The notes beneath the pieces are model-generated. The model was not told where the DNA came from. It made no database searches and was given only the letters and a program-made list of their open reading frames with translations. From NCBI RefSeq assembly GCF_016806695.1, contig NZ_WUED01000003.1, positions 82,514-146,513 on the forward strand: a stretch of DNA of 64,000 nucleotides. Direction: 5' to 3'. Position numbers and translations under genes: made by a program. Below, piece by piece: positions 36,863-46,413 of this stretch; position 1 is the first letter of the stretch; each line of letters begins with the position of its first letter. The stretch is from Campylobacter bilis. GTDB lineage: Bacteria > Campylobacterota > Campylobacteria > Campylobacterales > Campylobacteraceae.

Positions 36863-38204
36863 GTAATTCTAAAGCAAATTGATCTTCATTAAATTGCATG
36901 CTTAGGTAATCACATATCAATTTTGCATCTCTTTGAGCATTTCCTAAACAACTAGTAGCACCTGGGCTTGGAGTCATGTTGAAAATGATACCAGGAATTT
37001 CTGTGATACTTGCCTCTCCTAACATTAATTCTTTTTTGGTTTTATCAATGACTTGTGGTCTGACGCCTCCAAAGCCTTTTGCGTAATAAATATCACTTGT
37101 TTTGAGGCTTGGAACTATTTTTTTGGCGTCTTTTACAAATAAGCTTTTATTGATAAAAGGTAATTCAAAGAGATAATTATAAAGGATATAATTTCTAATT
37201 GTAGGATCTTTTAGCATATTAAAAGTGACTTGCAAGACGGTTTTATCAAGTTGAAGGGATTTAAAAAATTCTGGCACTGATTTAAGTCCATGATAGCGTT
37301 CTAGTTTTGGGATTACAAGAGCAGTAGGGCCAAAGCGTGTATTCATATCAGCTAGTAAATCAGGATCTCCATGAAGTGCTGCAAATGGAAGTTTAGGGTT
37401 TTGTACCATGTAAACTTTACCATTTAAAAGTTTTTTCTTAGTTAAATAAAAACTCCCAGCAACAGGCCAACAGGACTTATCCATTCCTAAATTCATTTTG
37501 TGTGCTAGATATAAAGAATGTGCCCCGGCATTTACTACAACACTTTTAGCATGGTATTCTTGATGATTTGATGTTTTTAAGATGAAAATATCATCTTTTT
37601 TTTCTATATGAGTGATTTCTTGATTGAAGGCGACAAAAGTATTTTTACCTTGTTTTTGAGCTTGTTCTATGAGATTGATACTCATCTTTCCAAAATCTAC
37701 AGTTGTAAAAACCTCACCTGCTTCAATACCCATGCCACAGATATCTTCAGATCTATTATTGATACCATCTTCTCCTAAAGCTACTTTTGGTTCAATTTGT
37801 CTGATTTTTGCTTTATCAAAAAACTTGATATAAGGATAAAGTTCTTTAAATTCTTCATAGCGTTTTTTCATATAATCGCATTCTATTTCTCCCACAGCTA
37901 GAGCCATTTTTTGATGTGAAAACATGAAATTGTTTTGTGCATTTTGCATGAGTCCATATTTGACTATCATATCGGCTGTTTTTTTTACTTTTTTTGCCTT
38001 TTCTAGGGTATAGTTGGTTTCGATATCGCCGCAATGAATCGTTTGAGAATTGCTAGTTCCTTTGGAATTTAATGTTGCAGGAGTATTGTATTTTTCTATT
38101 AAAGCGATATTTTTAATATTTGTGTATCTTGCAAGTTCGTAAAATAAGGCTGCTCCTGAAATTCCAGCCCCAACAACAAGTACATCAAATTCTTTTTGAA
38201 TCAT
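36858..38204 (-). CDS. mqo: Malate:quinone oxidoreductase-like FAD enzyme
   Basis: This 448-residue FAD-dependent membrane-associated dehydrogenase passes electrons from malate to menaquinone. The dinucleotide fold VVGAGISGAALFYELAR is at about 10-26. Later parts include SNSQTIHCGDIETNY, VVVNAGAHSLYLAHKMNLG and the C-terminal FGGVRPQVIDKTKKELMLGEASI, then FNMTPSPGATSCLGNAQRDA. The start at 38204 (AGGAAAAACG before it) is preferred to a TTG 39 bases upstream. The family also holds L-2-hydroxyglutarate oxidases, so the substrate is inferred from the C. jejuni annotation. A palindrome lies 81-103 bases upstream. Confidence 0.85.
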   Translation of the reverse strand: MIQKEFDVLVVGAGISGAALFYELARYTNIKNIALIEKYNTPATLNSKGTSNSQTIHCGDIETNYTLEKAKKVKKTADMIVKYGLMQNAQNNFMFSHQKMALAVGEIECDYMKKRYEEFKELYPYIKFFDKAKIRQIEPKVALGEDGINNRSEDICGMGIEAGEVFTTVDFGKMSINLIEQAQKQGKNTFVAFNQEITHIEKKDDIFILKTSNHQEYHAKSVVVNAGAHSLYLAHKMNLGMDKSCWPVAGSFYLTKKKLLNGKVYMVQNPKLPFAALHGDPDLLADMNTRFGPTALVIPKLERYHGLKSVPEFFKSLQLDKTVLQVTFNMLKDPTIRNYILYNYLFELPFINKSLFVKDAKKIVPSLKTSDIYYAKGFGGVRPQVIDKTKKELMLGEASITEIPGIIFNMTPSPGATSCLGNAQRDAKLICDYLSMQFNEDQFALELL

Positions 38205-38284
38205 CGTTTTTCCTTTTTTTATTTTGATAAAGTTTTTTCTCAAATAGAAGTTTAATTTAATTTATTTTACAATAAAGTTAAATT

Positions 38285-38307
38285 TCATTAACAATAAATA
38301 TTAATGA
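38285..38307. promoter_or_regulatory. Palindrome upstream of mqo, possible operator
   Basis: TCATTAA (38285-38291) and TTAATGA (38301-38307) form perfect 7-base arms around a 9-base A/T spacer. It stands between the mqo start and the end of coaX. The A/T content makes chance possible. Confidence 0.35.
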
Positions 38308-38325
38308 GAATTTTTGTAACATTTT

Positions 38326-38955
38326 TTAATAAAGCAAATTAGGGTTTTCTTGTAAAATTTTTTTCATTCCTCTAAATACAAGAAGCTTATCATAAATTGC
38401 ATGATCAAAATAATTTGCCAAAAATTGTCCATCGCCACCTGTAAAATAAATTTTTTTATTTTGGGCTGCATCTTTAATAAGTAAATAAATCCCTTTAAAA
38501 ATCCCATAACTTAAAGCATCCATTGTTTTTTGAGGGAAAGCATCAAGGCTGACTTGAGTATTAAATTCGCTTTTTAATCGCGGTGAAATATGGCTATAAA
38601 TTTTTTTATAATTTGCAATACCTGGTAAAATAAAACCGCCTAGATGTATACAATGTGAAATAATGTCTATAGTGATAGCACTACCTGCATCTACAACAAC
38701 CCCATCTTCAATAGTATAGCAAGCCGCAATGCGATCAACTCCTAGTCCTTGATAGATTGTATCAAATAAAAAATAAGGCTCAAGATTGATAAAATTTTTT
38801 TGATTTTTTAAATGTTCTTTAAGATGCTCATTGACATTGATATAAAAAATTTTTTGTTCGTTTTTAAATTCCATAAACTGTTTGATAGTAAGAGTGAAGT
38901 ATTTGTTTTTATCTAGAAAATTAGCATTTGAATTTCCAATATCACAAAGCAGCAT
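38326..38955 (-). CDS. coaX: Type III pantothenate kinase CoaX
   Basis: This 209-residue ASKHA-fold kinase carries out the first step of coenzyme A synthesis and, unlike CoaA, is not feedback inhibited. It opens LLCDIGNSNANF (phosphate-1). GLGVDRIAACYTIEDGVVVDAGSAITIDII, around residues 88-117, holds the pantothenate site and phosphate-2. GGFILPGI and YFTGGDGQ follow. The protein is somewhat short but complete. AAAGGAT lies about 11 bases before the ATG. It follows the small gene at 39080-39223 on the same strand. Confidence 0.93.
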   Translation of the reverse strand: MLLCDIGNSNANFLDKNKYFTLTIKQFMEFKNEQKIFYINVNEHLKEHLKNQKNFINLEPYFLFDTIYQGLGVDRIAACYTIEDGVVVDAGSAITIDIISHCIHLGGFILPGIANYKKIYSHISPRLKSEFNTQVSLDAFPQKTMDALSYGIFKGIYLLIKDAAQNKKIYFTGGDGQFLANYFDHAIYDKLLVFRGMKKILQENPNLLY

Positions 38956-39079
38956 AAATATTAAATCCTTTTATTTGGTTGATGATTGTTTATTTTAAAG
39001 CAAAGCAAGATTTTATTAAAAAAGCATTTGTTTGTACTGGTTTTTAGCATTAAATGATTTAAAAATAAATTATCTTGCA

Positions 39080-39223
39080 TCATCTTGCTTTTTTTGTATA
39101 AAAAAGGATATATGATTTATCCTTGCTAGCATTAAAAATAAGTCTATTTTCATTTGATGCATTTAACTTATAAAATTGAGAATTTAATTTTAAAGTTTGC
39201 ATTATTTTCTCTAAATTTTTCAT
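39080..39223 (-). CDS. Small 47-residue gene at the end of the lipoprotein operon
   Basis: The minus strand has an ATG overlapping the stop of the upstream lipoprotein gene as TAATG, followed by 47 sense codons (MKNLEKIMQTLKLNSQFYKL..., ending FYTKKAR) and TGA. It is Asn/Lys-rich and has no membrane segment. In C. jejuni a hypothetical gene sits at this place as I recall, so it may be real or a shortened relict; downstream codons contain several stops (TGA, TAA). The coupled start supports translation, but I recognise no family. Confidence 0.5.
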   Translation of the reverse strand: MKNLEKIMQTLKLNSQFYKLNASNENRLIFNASKDKSYILFYTKKAR

Positions 39224-40221
39224 TATAATAGATCTAAAATTTTATCTTCATAATAAAATTTATCATTTCCCATAAAAGACATTTTATCCACAGCTTCTGA
39301 AAGTTTAAATATTTGAATATTGTCTAAGTTTAAATCCATTTTAACAAGATAGCCTGTTTTTTCAAAAAGATATAAAAAGTCCTTATATATATTACTTTTG
39401 ATAAAAATAGCAAATTCAAATTTTTTCTCTGTAGTTTTTTTTAAATTATAATCTGTTTTAATAACAGTACCGTCTTTTTCTAATATAAAAATAGCATTAT
39501 TAGAAAGTGCGACATCTTTAATATCAGCGTCAAGATAAAGGGTTCTATTAGGACTCACGATTATAATTTTTTTAGCCGTCGCTGCTATGAGTTTATCTTC
39601 AAAGACATTTAAATAAATGACATTATTAAAGAAATTTTCTGCTGAAATAACGACATCTTTGATAATTTGAAGATTATTTATTGAAAGGATTAGAATTTTA
39701 CCATCTAAGGTTGGATATACAACAATATTATCTAAAAATATCGGATTAGCCATGCGACTATCTTGGGCAGGGGCTGAAGTTAAAGTTTGACTGAATTTAA
39801 TCCCTAATGAACGATTGGCAAGAACTATAGTATTGTTTGCAAGTACAAGGGCTAAATCATCACCATTTAAAGCTACACTTACAACACTAGCTTCATATTT
39901 AAAAGTATAAATTTCATTATAAGAATCATCAAATATTTTTAAATTTCCATCATTATCTGCTACGACATACTCTGCGTCTTGATAAGCTAAAAGCATGTAA
40001 TTTTTTGGAAGTTTAAATTTATCTATAGAAATGCCACTTTTTAAAATCGCAGTATTATTGCTAAGTTTTGCTGATGCTAAATTCCAGTCAATAATTTTAG
40101 CTTTTAAACTGTCATTATGGCTTAAATCTCCATTAATTTGCTGAGGTTCAAAGTATTGTCTTTTTGTACCGCAAGCACACAAAAATATTAAACAAACTAG
40201 ACTTAGAAATATTTTTTTCAT
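39223..40221 (-). CDS. Outer-membrane lipoprotein with beta-propeller-like repeats (BamB-like layout)
   Basis: This 332-residue lipoprotein has the signal MKKIFLSLVCLIFL and the lipobox CAC (Cys17). The mature protein is a string of short beta-strand repeats, such as EYVVADNDGNLKIFDDSYNE, ALVLANNTIVLANRSLG, VVYPTLDGKILILS and LIAATAKKIIIVSPN, as expected for a beta-propeller. The upstream partner is a YfgM-like protein, the same pair as E. coli yfgM-bamB, so a role in outer membrane protein assembly is a reasonable guess. The gene overlaps its neighbour upstream by 4 bases (ATGA). The repeat similarity to BamB is weak. Confidence 0.72.
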   Translation of the reverse strand: MKKIFLSLVCLIFLCACGTKRQYFEPQQINGDLSHNDSLKAKIIDWNLASAKLSNNTAILKSGISIDKFKLPKNYMLLAYQDAEYVVADNDGNLKIFDDSYNEIYTFKYEASVVSVALNGDDLALVLANNTIVLANRSLGIKFSQTLTSAPAQDSRMANPIFLDNIVVYPTLDGKILILSINNLQIIKDVVISAENFFNNVIYLNVFEDKLIAATAKKIIIVSPNRTLYLDADIKDVALSNNAIFILEKDGTVIKTDYNLKKTTEKKFEFAIFIKSNIYKDFLYLFEKTGYLVKMDLNLDNIQIFKLSEAVDKMSFMGNDKFYYEDKILDLL

Positions 40222-40796
40222 TGTGAAATACCTTGATAATGTTTAAGATTTTTAGCAATTTGACTCAAATTTGAATTATCTTGTATTTGAGAAAGTAAAA
40301 TATTAGCTTCTTCGATTTTGTTTTGTTCTAAAAGTTTATAAGCTTGCATTAATTTATCGTAGTTTTTCAAAAATACTGATGTATTGCCTAAATCTAAAGC
40401 GATAATATTTTTAAGTAAAGTATTTGTTTGGGTATTATCATAAATTTGTTTTAGTTCATTTTGAATTGTTGTATTGTTTAAATCATTGCTTTTTTGTGTC
40501 ATTAAAAATACAGCATAAAGATTAATATTTTTATCTTTAAGTTTTTCTAAGAGCTTTTTATCATTAGGGTTTTGCAATAGATTGGCATAGATTTCATTGC
40601 TTTGTTTTATATTGTATTCTTTTATTTTTGAAATTACAAAATTGCTAAAAAATGCAATAATTATAAGTACTATAATAGCAATTATATAAAATTTATATTT
40701 ACGTAAGAATCTTTCGCCTTTAATAAAACTTTCGATAAATTGCTCTTCTGTGTTAAGTTCGTTTTTAACAGCTTTTAAATTATCTTTTAGTCCCAA
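40218..40796 (-). CDS. YfgM-like membrane-anchored TPR protein
   Basis: This 192-residue protein has a cytoplasmic N-terminus, one membrane helix (about 36-55, YKFYIIAIIVLIIIAFFSNF) and a periplasmic helical region with TPR-like repeats (KLMQAYKLLEQNKIEEANILLSQI). This is the layout of YfgM, a periplasmic chaperone-associated protein. The start is TTG at 40796, with AAGGAT a few bases upstream; there is no nearby ATG. It heads an operon with the propeller lipoprotein, the 47-codon gene and perhaps coaX. Confidence 0.7.
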   Translation of the reverse strand: MGLKDNLKAVKNELNTEEQFIESFIKGERFLRKYKFYIIAIIVLIIIAFFSNFVISKIKEYNIKQSNEIYANLLQNPNDKKLLEKLKDKNINLYAVFLMTQKSNDLNNTTIQNELKQIYDNTQTNTLLKNIIALDLGNTSVFLKNYDKLMQAYKLLEQNKIEEANILLSQIQDNSNLSQIAKNLKHYQGISQ

Positions 40797-40891
40797 AATT
40801 TATCCTTAAGAATTATTTTCATTTTGTAAAAATTACGATATTGTATCATATAAATTGCAAAATATCCTAAATAATTTAAAGCTTTTTATGA

Positions 40892-40897
40892 TATAAT
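40892..40897 (+). promoter_or_regulatory. Extended -10 promoter of gatC/fur operon
   Basis: TGATATAAT is an extended -10 element 36 bases upstream of the gatC ATG. In C. jejuni fur is known to be read from promoters in front of gatC and the next gene, as it lacks one of its own. Confidence 0.75.
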
Positions 40898-40932
40898 TTT
40901 TGAAATTTTAACTTTTTAGCAAGGTTTAAGAA

Positions 40933-41217
40933 ATGCAAATAGATGAAAAATTACTTACTAAACTTGAAAAATTAAGTGCTTTGCAAATAACACAGAATAG
41001 AGATGAAACTATTGCGCAGCTTAGTGAAATCGTAAATTTTGTCCAAAACTTGAATGAACTTGATTTGCATTCTCAAGAGTTTACAGTTAATATTATAAAA
41101 GGTGCCACCCCTTTAAGGAGTGATGAGATAAAAGGTGCTAAAGTAATTGATCAAGTTTTAAATTGTGCTCCACAAAAACAAGAGCATTTTTTTGTCGTTC
41201 CTAAAATTATAGAATGA
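40933..41217 (+). CDS. gatC: Aspartyl/glutamyl-tRNA amidotransferase subunit C
   Basis: This 94-residue subunit of GatCAB converts misacylated Glu-tRNA(Gln) and Asp-tRNA(Asn). The opening MQIDEKLLTKLEKLSALQ and the middle QLSEIVNFVQNLNELDL correspond to the family, as does ATPLRSDEI near 57-65 and the C-terminal APQKQEHFFVVPKIIE. gatA and gatB are not nearby. AAGG lies 8 bases before the ATG. Confidence 0.93.
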   Translation: MQIDEKLLTKLEKLSALQITQNRDETIAQLSEIVNFVQNLNELDLHSQEFTVNIIKGATPLRSDEIKGAKVIDQVLNCAPQKQEHFFVVPKIIE

Positions 41218-41280
41218 TTAACTTAGCATTTAGTGCTTATTTGTAGAATAATTTAAATAAAAATCAGAAAGTGATTAATA

Positions 41281-41838
41281 ATGAATTTTTATTGGTTTGA
41301 TGCTTTTATTTTGGGCTTTACTTTGCTTTTAGGCCTTAAAGGTATTATAAATGGTTTGATAAAAGAAATTTTCGGGCTTTTGGGTATTATTGGCGGTGTG
41401 TTTCTTGCTTCAAAATACGCTTCCCAAGCTTCAGAGTTTATACAAAACACTTTCTATAGAATAGAAAATCAAAGTTTGGCAGAATTTGCCGGATTTTTAA
41501 CTGTATTGATTATTTTTTGGATTGCTTGCTTGTTATTTGGTAATTTTCTTTCTAAATTAATCAAATTAAGCGGTTTGGGATTTTTAAACCACATAGGTGG
41601 TTTTGTATTTGGTGGAATGAAAATTTTTTTAATTTTTGCAATTTTAATTTTTTGTATAGCAAAAATTGATTTTTTAAACGATAAATTGAATTATTTTGCT
41701 GAAGATAGCTACACTCTTAATTTACTTAAAAGAACCGGATCTTTTATCATGAATCAACCTTTAGCTGAAGATAGCTTAGAATATGCTACTCAAAAGTTTC
41801 AAAATATTACAAATGATTTAAATAAAAAAAAGGATTGA
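41281..41838 (+). CDS. CvpA-family membrane protein
   Basis: This 185-residue inner membrane protein has four helices. The start, [45 protein letters not shown], is the CvpA signature. C-terminal tail: acidic and Lys-rich. CvpA was first described for colicin V production in E. coli and more generally affects envelope integrity. One base separates it from fur, with which it is co-transcribed. Confidence 0.88.
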   Translation: MNFYWFDAFILGFTLLLGLKGIINGLIKEIFGLLGIIGGVFLASKYASQASEFIQNTFYRIENQSLAEFAGFLTVLIIFWIACLLFGNFLSKLIKLSGLGFLNHIGGFVFGGMKIFLIFAILIFCIAKIDFLNDKLNYFAEDSYTLNLLKRTGSFIMNQPLAEDSLEYATQKFQNITNDLNKKKD

Positions 41839-41839
41839 T

Positions 41840-42313
41840 ATGTTAATTGAAAATGTAGAATATGATGTTTTATTAGAAAGATTTAAAAAAATTTTAAGAC
41901 AAGGTGGACTTAAATATACTAAACAAAGAGAGGTGCTTTTAAAAACCCTTTATCATAGCGAAAATCACTATACACCTGAAAGTTTATATATGGAAATTAA
42001 GCAAGTTGAACCTGGATTAAATGTTGGAATTGCTACTGTATATCGTACTTTGAATTTGCTTGAAGAAGCAGAAATGGTCACTTCTATTTCCTTTGGTTCA
42101 GCAGGTAAGAAATATGAACTTGCTAATAAACCCCATCATGATCATATGATCTGTAAAAATTGTGGCAAAATAGTAGAATTTGAAAATCCTATTATAGAAA
42201 GACAACAAGCTTTAATTGCTAAAGAACATGGTTTTAAACTCACAGGACATTTGATGCAACTTTATGGTGTTTGTGGAGAGTGCAATAATCAAAAAATCAA
42301 GGTAAAAATATAA
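41840..42313 (+). CDS. fur: Ferric uptake regulator Fur
   Basis: This 157-residue iron-responsive repressor has a winged helix (about 15-85, [25 protein letters not shown], then [19 protein letters not shown]). The metal and dimerisation domain has [16 protein letters not shown] (about 95-110) and a C-terminal [10 protein letters not shown], the structural Zn cysteines. The N-terminal extension is longer than in E. coli, normal for Campylobacter. Without its own promoter it depends on gatC/cvpA promoters. PerR is its paralogue; the position between cvpA and lysS identifies Fur. Confidence 0.96.
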   Translation: MLIENVEYDVLLERFKKILRQGGLKYTKQREVLLKTLYHSENHYTPESLYMEIKQVEPGLNVGIATVYRTLNLLEEAEMVTSISFGSAGKKYELANKPHHDHMICKNCGKIVEFENPIIERQQALIAKEHGFKLTGHLMQLYGVCGECNNQKIKVKI

Positions 42314-43819
42314 ATGTTTGATAATGTTTTAGTTCATCAAAGGATACAAAAAGCTAAAGGATTAAGAGATTTAGGGATAAATCCTTATCCTCATTTTCTA
42401 GAAAAAGAAATGTCTTTAGAGGTCTTTAAAGAAAAATTCTCTTATATTTTAAATCAAGAAGAAAAAAGAGATGAGAGTGTAAATGCTGTGCTTGCAGGGC
42501 GTTTAAAGCTTTTGCGTATAGCAGGAAAATCTATTTTTGCAAATATTGAAGATGAAAACACTAATTTGCAAATTTATTTTAGCAAAGACAGTGTGGGTGA
42601 AGAGCCTTATGGAATTTTGAAGAAGAATTTAGAAGTAGGAGATATTGTTTTAGTTAAAGGTTTTCCCTTTGTAACTAAAATGGGGGAATTTAGCTTACAT
42701 GCGAGTGAAGTAAAACTCGCTACAAAAGCCATTGTCCCTTTGCCTGAAAAATATCACGGGCTTACTGATATAGAACAAAGATATCGCAAACGTTATGTAG
42801 ATATGATTATGAATGCAGAGGTTAGAAAAGATTTTTTATTACGTTCTAAGGTCGTGAGTTTAATACGTCATTTTTTTGAACAAAAAGGGTTTTTAGAAGT
42901 TGAAACTCCTATGATGCATCCTATTGCAGGTGGAGCAAATGCTAAGCCTTTTGTTACTTTTCATAATGCTTTGGGTGTAGAAAGATTTTTAAGAATTGCC
43001 CCAGAACTTTATCTTAAAAGGCTTGTTGTAGGCGGTTTTGAAGCAGTTTTTGAAATCAATCGTTGTTTTAGAAATGAGGGTATGGATTTAACCCACAATC
43101 CTGAATTTACTACTATAGAATTTTATTGGGCTTACCATAATTATAGGGATTTAATGGATTTGACTGAAGAGCTTTTTGCTTTACTTTTAGAGAAGTTAAA
43201 TTTAGGAAAAATAATAGAATTTGATGGAAAAATGATAGATTTTTCCAAACCTTTTGAAAGAATTACTTATAAAGATGCGTTATGTAAATACGGTGATTTA
43301 GATAAAGAATTGATAGAAGATAAAGAAAAAATTCTTATCAAATTAAAAACAGACGGTTTTGAAGCAAATGAAAAACTTGATCTTGGGTATTTACAAGCTG
43401 AACTTTTTGCTAACTATGTGGAGAAAAAACTGATCAATCCTACTTTTGTAGTTGATTTCCCTGTTGCTATTAGTCCTTTATCAAGATCGAGTGATGAGGA
43501 TGATCAAATTGCTGAAAGATTTGAATTGTTTATTTGTGGAAGGGAGTTAGCAAATGGTTTTAATGAGCTTAATGATCCGCTTGAGCAATATGAGAGATTT
43601 TTAAAACAAATTGAAGCTAAAAATGCAGGCGATGAGGAAGCTTGTGAAATGGATGAGGATTTTGTCAATGCTTTAGGATATGGTATGCCTCCAACAGCAG
43701 GACAAGGTATAGGTATAGATAGATTGGTTATGTTATTGAGTAATAAAAAGTCCATCCGTGATGTGATATTATTCCCTGCGATGCGTCCATTAAAATCAGA
43801 ATTAAAGGAGAAAGAATGA
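42314..43819 (+). CDS. lysS: Lysyl-tRNA synthetase, class II
   Basis: This 501-residue synthetase has an OB-fold anticodon-binding domain (about 60-165) and a class II core. Motif 2 is [29 protein letters not shown], and motif 3 is [20 protein letters not shown] near 455-474. The start directly abuts the fur stop; AAGGTAAAAATATAA precedes it. The 3' end overlaps glyA by 4 bases. Confidence 0.97.
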   Translation: MFDNVLVHQRIQKAKGLRDLGINPYPHFLEKEMSLEVFKEKFSYILNQEEKRDESVNAVLAGRLKLLRIAGKSIFANIEDENTNLQIYFSKDSVGEEPYGILKKNLEVGDIVLVKGFPFVTKMGEFSLHASEVKLATKAIVPLPEKYHGLTDIEQRYRKRYVDMIMNAEVRKDFLLRSKVVSLIRHFFEQKGFLEVETPMMHPIAGGANAKPFVTFHNALGVERFLRIAPELYLKRLVVGGFEAVFEINRCFRNEGMDLTHNPEFTTIEFYWAYHNYRDLMDLTEELFALLLEKLNLGKIIEFDGKMIDFSKPFERITYKDALCKYGDLDKELIEDKEKILIKLKTDGFEANEKLDLGYLQAELFANYVEKKLINPTFVVDFPVAISPLSRSSDEDDQIAERFELFICGRELANGFNELNDPLEQYERFLKQIEAKNAGDEEACEMDEDFVNALGYGMPPTAGQGIGIDRLVMLLSNKKSIRDVILFPAMRPLKSELKEKE

Positions 43820-45060
43820 GTATAGAAATATTTGATAAAGAAATTTTTGATTTAACTCACAAAGAGCTTGAGCGTCAATGTGAAGGGCTTGAAATGATAG
43901 CGAGTGAAAATTTTACTCTGCCTGAAGTTATAGAAGTTATGGGAAGTATTTTAACTAACAAATATGCTGAAGGTTATCCTGGTAAAAGATATTATGGCGG
44001 TTGTGAATTTGTAGATGAAATTGAAGCTTTGGCGATAAAAAGATGTAAAGAGCTTTTTAATTGTAATTTTGCAAATGTTCAGCCTCATTCAGGTTCTCAA
44101 GCAAATCAAGGCGTTTATGCAGCTTTAATCAATCCTGGAGATAAAATTTTAGGAATGGATTTAAGCCATGGAGGTCACTTAACTCATGGTGCTAAGGTAA
44201 GTTCTTCAGGGAAAATATATCAAAGCTGTTTTTATGGGGTCGAACTTGATGGTAGAATCGATTATGAAAAAGTAAGAGACATTGCAAAAAAAGAAAAGCC
44301 AAAGCTTATAGTTTGTGGTGCGAGTGCTTATGCAAGAGTGATTGATTTTGCTAAATTCAGAGAGATTGCTGATGAAGTAGAGGCCTATCTTTTTGCTGAT
44401 ATAGCTCATATTGCAGGACTTGTAGTAGCAAAAGAACATCCTGATCCATTTCCTCATGCTCATGTAGTAAGTTCAACTACTCATAAGACTTTACGAGGTC
44501 CAAGAGGTGGTATCATTATGAGTAATGATGAAGAACTTGCTAAAAAGATTAATTCTGCAATTTTTCCAGGGATTCAAGGTGGTCCATTGATGCATGTGAT
44601 TGCTGCTAAGGCTGTAGGCTTTAAATTTAATCTTAGTGATGAGTGGAAAGTCTATGCAAGACAAGTAAAGGCTAATGCTCAAGTTTTAGCTAAAGTATTA
44701 AAACAAAGGAATTTTAAGCTTGTAAGTGATGGCACTGATAATCATCTTGTTTTGATGAGTTTTTTAGATCGTGAATTTAGTGGAAAAGATGCTGATTTAG
44801 CTTTGGGTAATGCAGGCATTACAGCAAATAAAAATACTGTTCCAGGTGAGTTTAGAAGCCCTTTTATAACTAGTGGATTAAGGCTAGGAACGCCAGCACT
44901 TACAGCAAGGGGCTTTAAAGAAAAAGAAATGGAAATAGTTTCAAATTATATTGCGGACATTTTAGATGATATTAATAATGTAAAATTGCAAGAAAATATT
45001 AAACAAGATCTTAAAAAACTTGCAAGTGATTTTATCATTTATGAAAGGGCTATGTTTTGA
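43816..45060 (+). CDS. glyA: Serine hydroxymethyltransferase
   Basis: This 414-residue PLP enzyme converts serine and tetrahydrofolate into glycine and methylene-[47 protein letters not shown] and [11 protein letters not shown] are typical. The PLP lysine is in [15 protein letters not shown] (near 225). AGGAG precedes the start at the lysS end, and the gene overlaps the next by 4 bases. Confidence 0.98.
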   Translation: MSIEIFDKEIFDLTHKELERQCEGLEMIASENFTLPEVIEVMGSILTNKYAEGYPGKRYYGGCEFVDEIEALAIKRCKELFNCNFANVQPHSGSQANQGVYAALINPGDKILGMDLSHGGHLTHGAKVSSSGKIYQSCFYGVELDGRIDYEKVRDIAKKEKPKLIVCGASAYARVIDFAKFREIADEVEAYLFADIAHIAGLVVAKEHPDPFPHAHVVSSTTHKTLRGPRGGIIMSNDEELAKKINSAIFPGIQGGPLMHVIAAKAVGFKFNLSDEWKVYARQVKANAQVLAKVLKQRNFKLVSDGTDNHLVLMSFLDREFSGKDADLALGNAGITANKNTVPGEFRSPFITSGLRLGTPALTARGFKEKEMEIVSNYIADILDDINNVKLQENIKQDLKKLASDFIIYERAMF

Positions 45061-45602
45061 TTTCACCGATGGATATGTCGCTAATTAAAATAATTGGCAA
45101 TCATTATTATATAAGACGTGATAAAATTGTAAACAAAGTTACCCATAGAGGTCGTTTGTTTTTTGATAAATTTGAAAGGGTTGATGCACCTTTAAATTTA
45201 AATATCATGAGAGAACATGCTGCTAAAAAAATCACCATTGCACATGATCTGATAACAAATGATAATAAAGTTGAAAATATTGTTTTTGATTATAATGGTT
45301 TTAATGCTGAGAGATTTTATCATCGTGCCCAACTTATTTTGCGTGAAGAGGGTTTTATAAATTTTACAGCTTATAAAACCAAAACTTCAGGGCATTTACA
45401 TCTTTATATCCATAAAGGACACACGGCTTTAAATGAAGGTTATTCTCTAGCGTCTAAACTTTCAATGATGTTTGCAAGCAAAATGCCTGTAGAATGGAAG
45501 GTATTTCCTAGCAAGGATTTACCTAGGGAATTTAATATTTTAATATTGCCTTATGAGGTTTATCAAAAAGAACGAGGAAGTTCTTGGTCTAAGCATATGT
45601 AA
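45057..45602 (+). CDS. DUF1882-family protein of unknown function
   Basis: This 181-residue epsilonproteobacterial protein of no assigned activity (DUF1882) is basic and soluble. Conserved-looking stretches are [41 protein letters not shown], then [22 protein letters not shown] and [43 protein letters not shown]; the latter, with several His residues, might form a nucleotide or RNA site. The TTG at 45057 is supported by AAAGGG seven bases upstream and a TTGA overlap with glyA; an ATG at 45069 is an alternative start. Confidence 0.82.
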   Translation: MISPMDMSLIKIIGNHYYIRRDKIVNKVTHRGRLFFDKFERVDAPLNLNIMREHAAKKITIAHDLITNDNKVENIVFDYNGFNAERFYHRAQLILREEGFINFTAYKTKTSGHLHLYIHKGHTALNEGYSLASKLSMMFASKMPVEWKVFPSKDLPREFNILILPYEVYQKERGSSWSKHM

Positions 45603-45615
45603 GAAAGGATAAATT

Positions 45616-46413
45616 ATGGAAAATCAGAAAAATGAATTTGATGATATTATTTTAGAAAAAAGTAATAAAAATGAAAAAATGAAAAAAATTCTTTTGCGTA
45701 TTATTGCTTTGGTAATTTTGTTTTTAGTTATTATGATAGTAATGAAGCTTATAAACAGTAGTGAAAATGAAAATATACAAAGTCAAACTGTATTGCCAAA
45801 TGAACCTATCACAACACAAGATAATACTCATGATACTTCCTTTGAAAGCATGCCTATTACTGATAATACTTTAGCTGAAGATCAATTTGAAGCTTTAAAA
45901 AAACAATTCCAAGAGGAGCAAAATGCTACTCAAAATGATGTGAATTCTACTTCTAATAATGATGATAAACTAGATTCAGCTTTGCCAACACAAGAAATTC
46001 CCCAAGAGGTGTCTCCTACACCGAAAAAAGCCATTCAAACAGATGTTTCTAAGCAAGAATCTAAACAAAGTGCTGTAAAAAAAGAGAAACAATCTCCTAA
46101 GCAAACTATTAAAAAAGAGCAAAATGCTAATGATTTATTTAAAAATGTCAATGCTAAGCCTGTGCATCCAAGTGGCTTGGCATCTGGTATTTATGTTCAG
46201 ATTTTTTCTGTAAGTAATCTGGATCAAAAATCAAAAGAATTAGCTTTGGTAAAACAAAAAGGTTATGATTATAAACTTTATAAAACTACAGTTGGAGGTA
46301 AGGAAATTACTAAAGTGTTAATAGGTCCATTTGAGAAAGCACAAATTAGTAATGAACTTGCTAAAATTCGTAAAGATATTGCTAAAGATGCTTTTTCTTT
46401 CACTTTAAAATGA
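45616..46413 (+). CDS. SPOR-domain membrane protein
   Basis: This 265-residue protein has a short cytoplasmic part, one membrane helix (about 25-45), a long low-complexity linker rich in Gln, Thr, Lys and Pro, and a SPOR domain (about 188-265, SGIYVQIFSVSNLDQKSKELALVK, ending AFSFTLK). SPOR domains bind denuded septal peptidoglycan, so a place at the division septum is likely. The linker's length suits reaching through the periplasm. AAGGAT precedes the ATG; it overlaps aroE by 4 bases. Confidence 0.88.
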   Translation: MENQKNEFDDIILEKSNKNEKMKKILLRIIALVILFLVIMIVMKLINSSENENIQSQTVLPNEPITTQDNTHDTSFESMPITDNTLAEDQFEALKKQFQEEQNATQNDVNSTSNNDDKLDSALPTQEIPQEVSPTPKKAIQTDVSKQESKQSAVKKEKQSPKQTIKKEQNANDLFKNVNAKPVHPSGLASGIYVQIFSVSNLDQKSKELALVKQKGYDYKLYKTTVGGKEITKVLIGPFEKAQISNELAKIRKDIAKDAFSFTLK

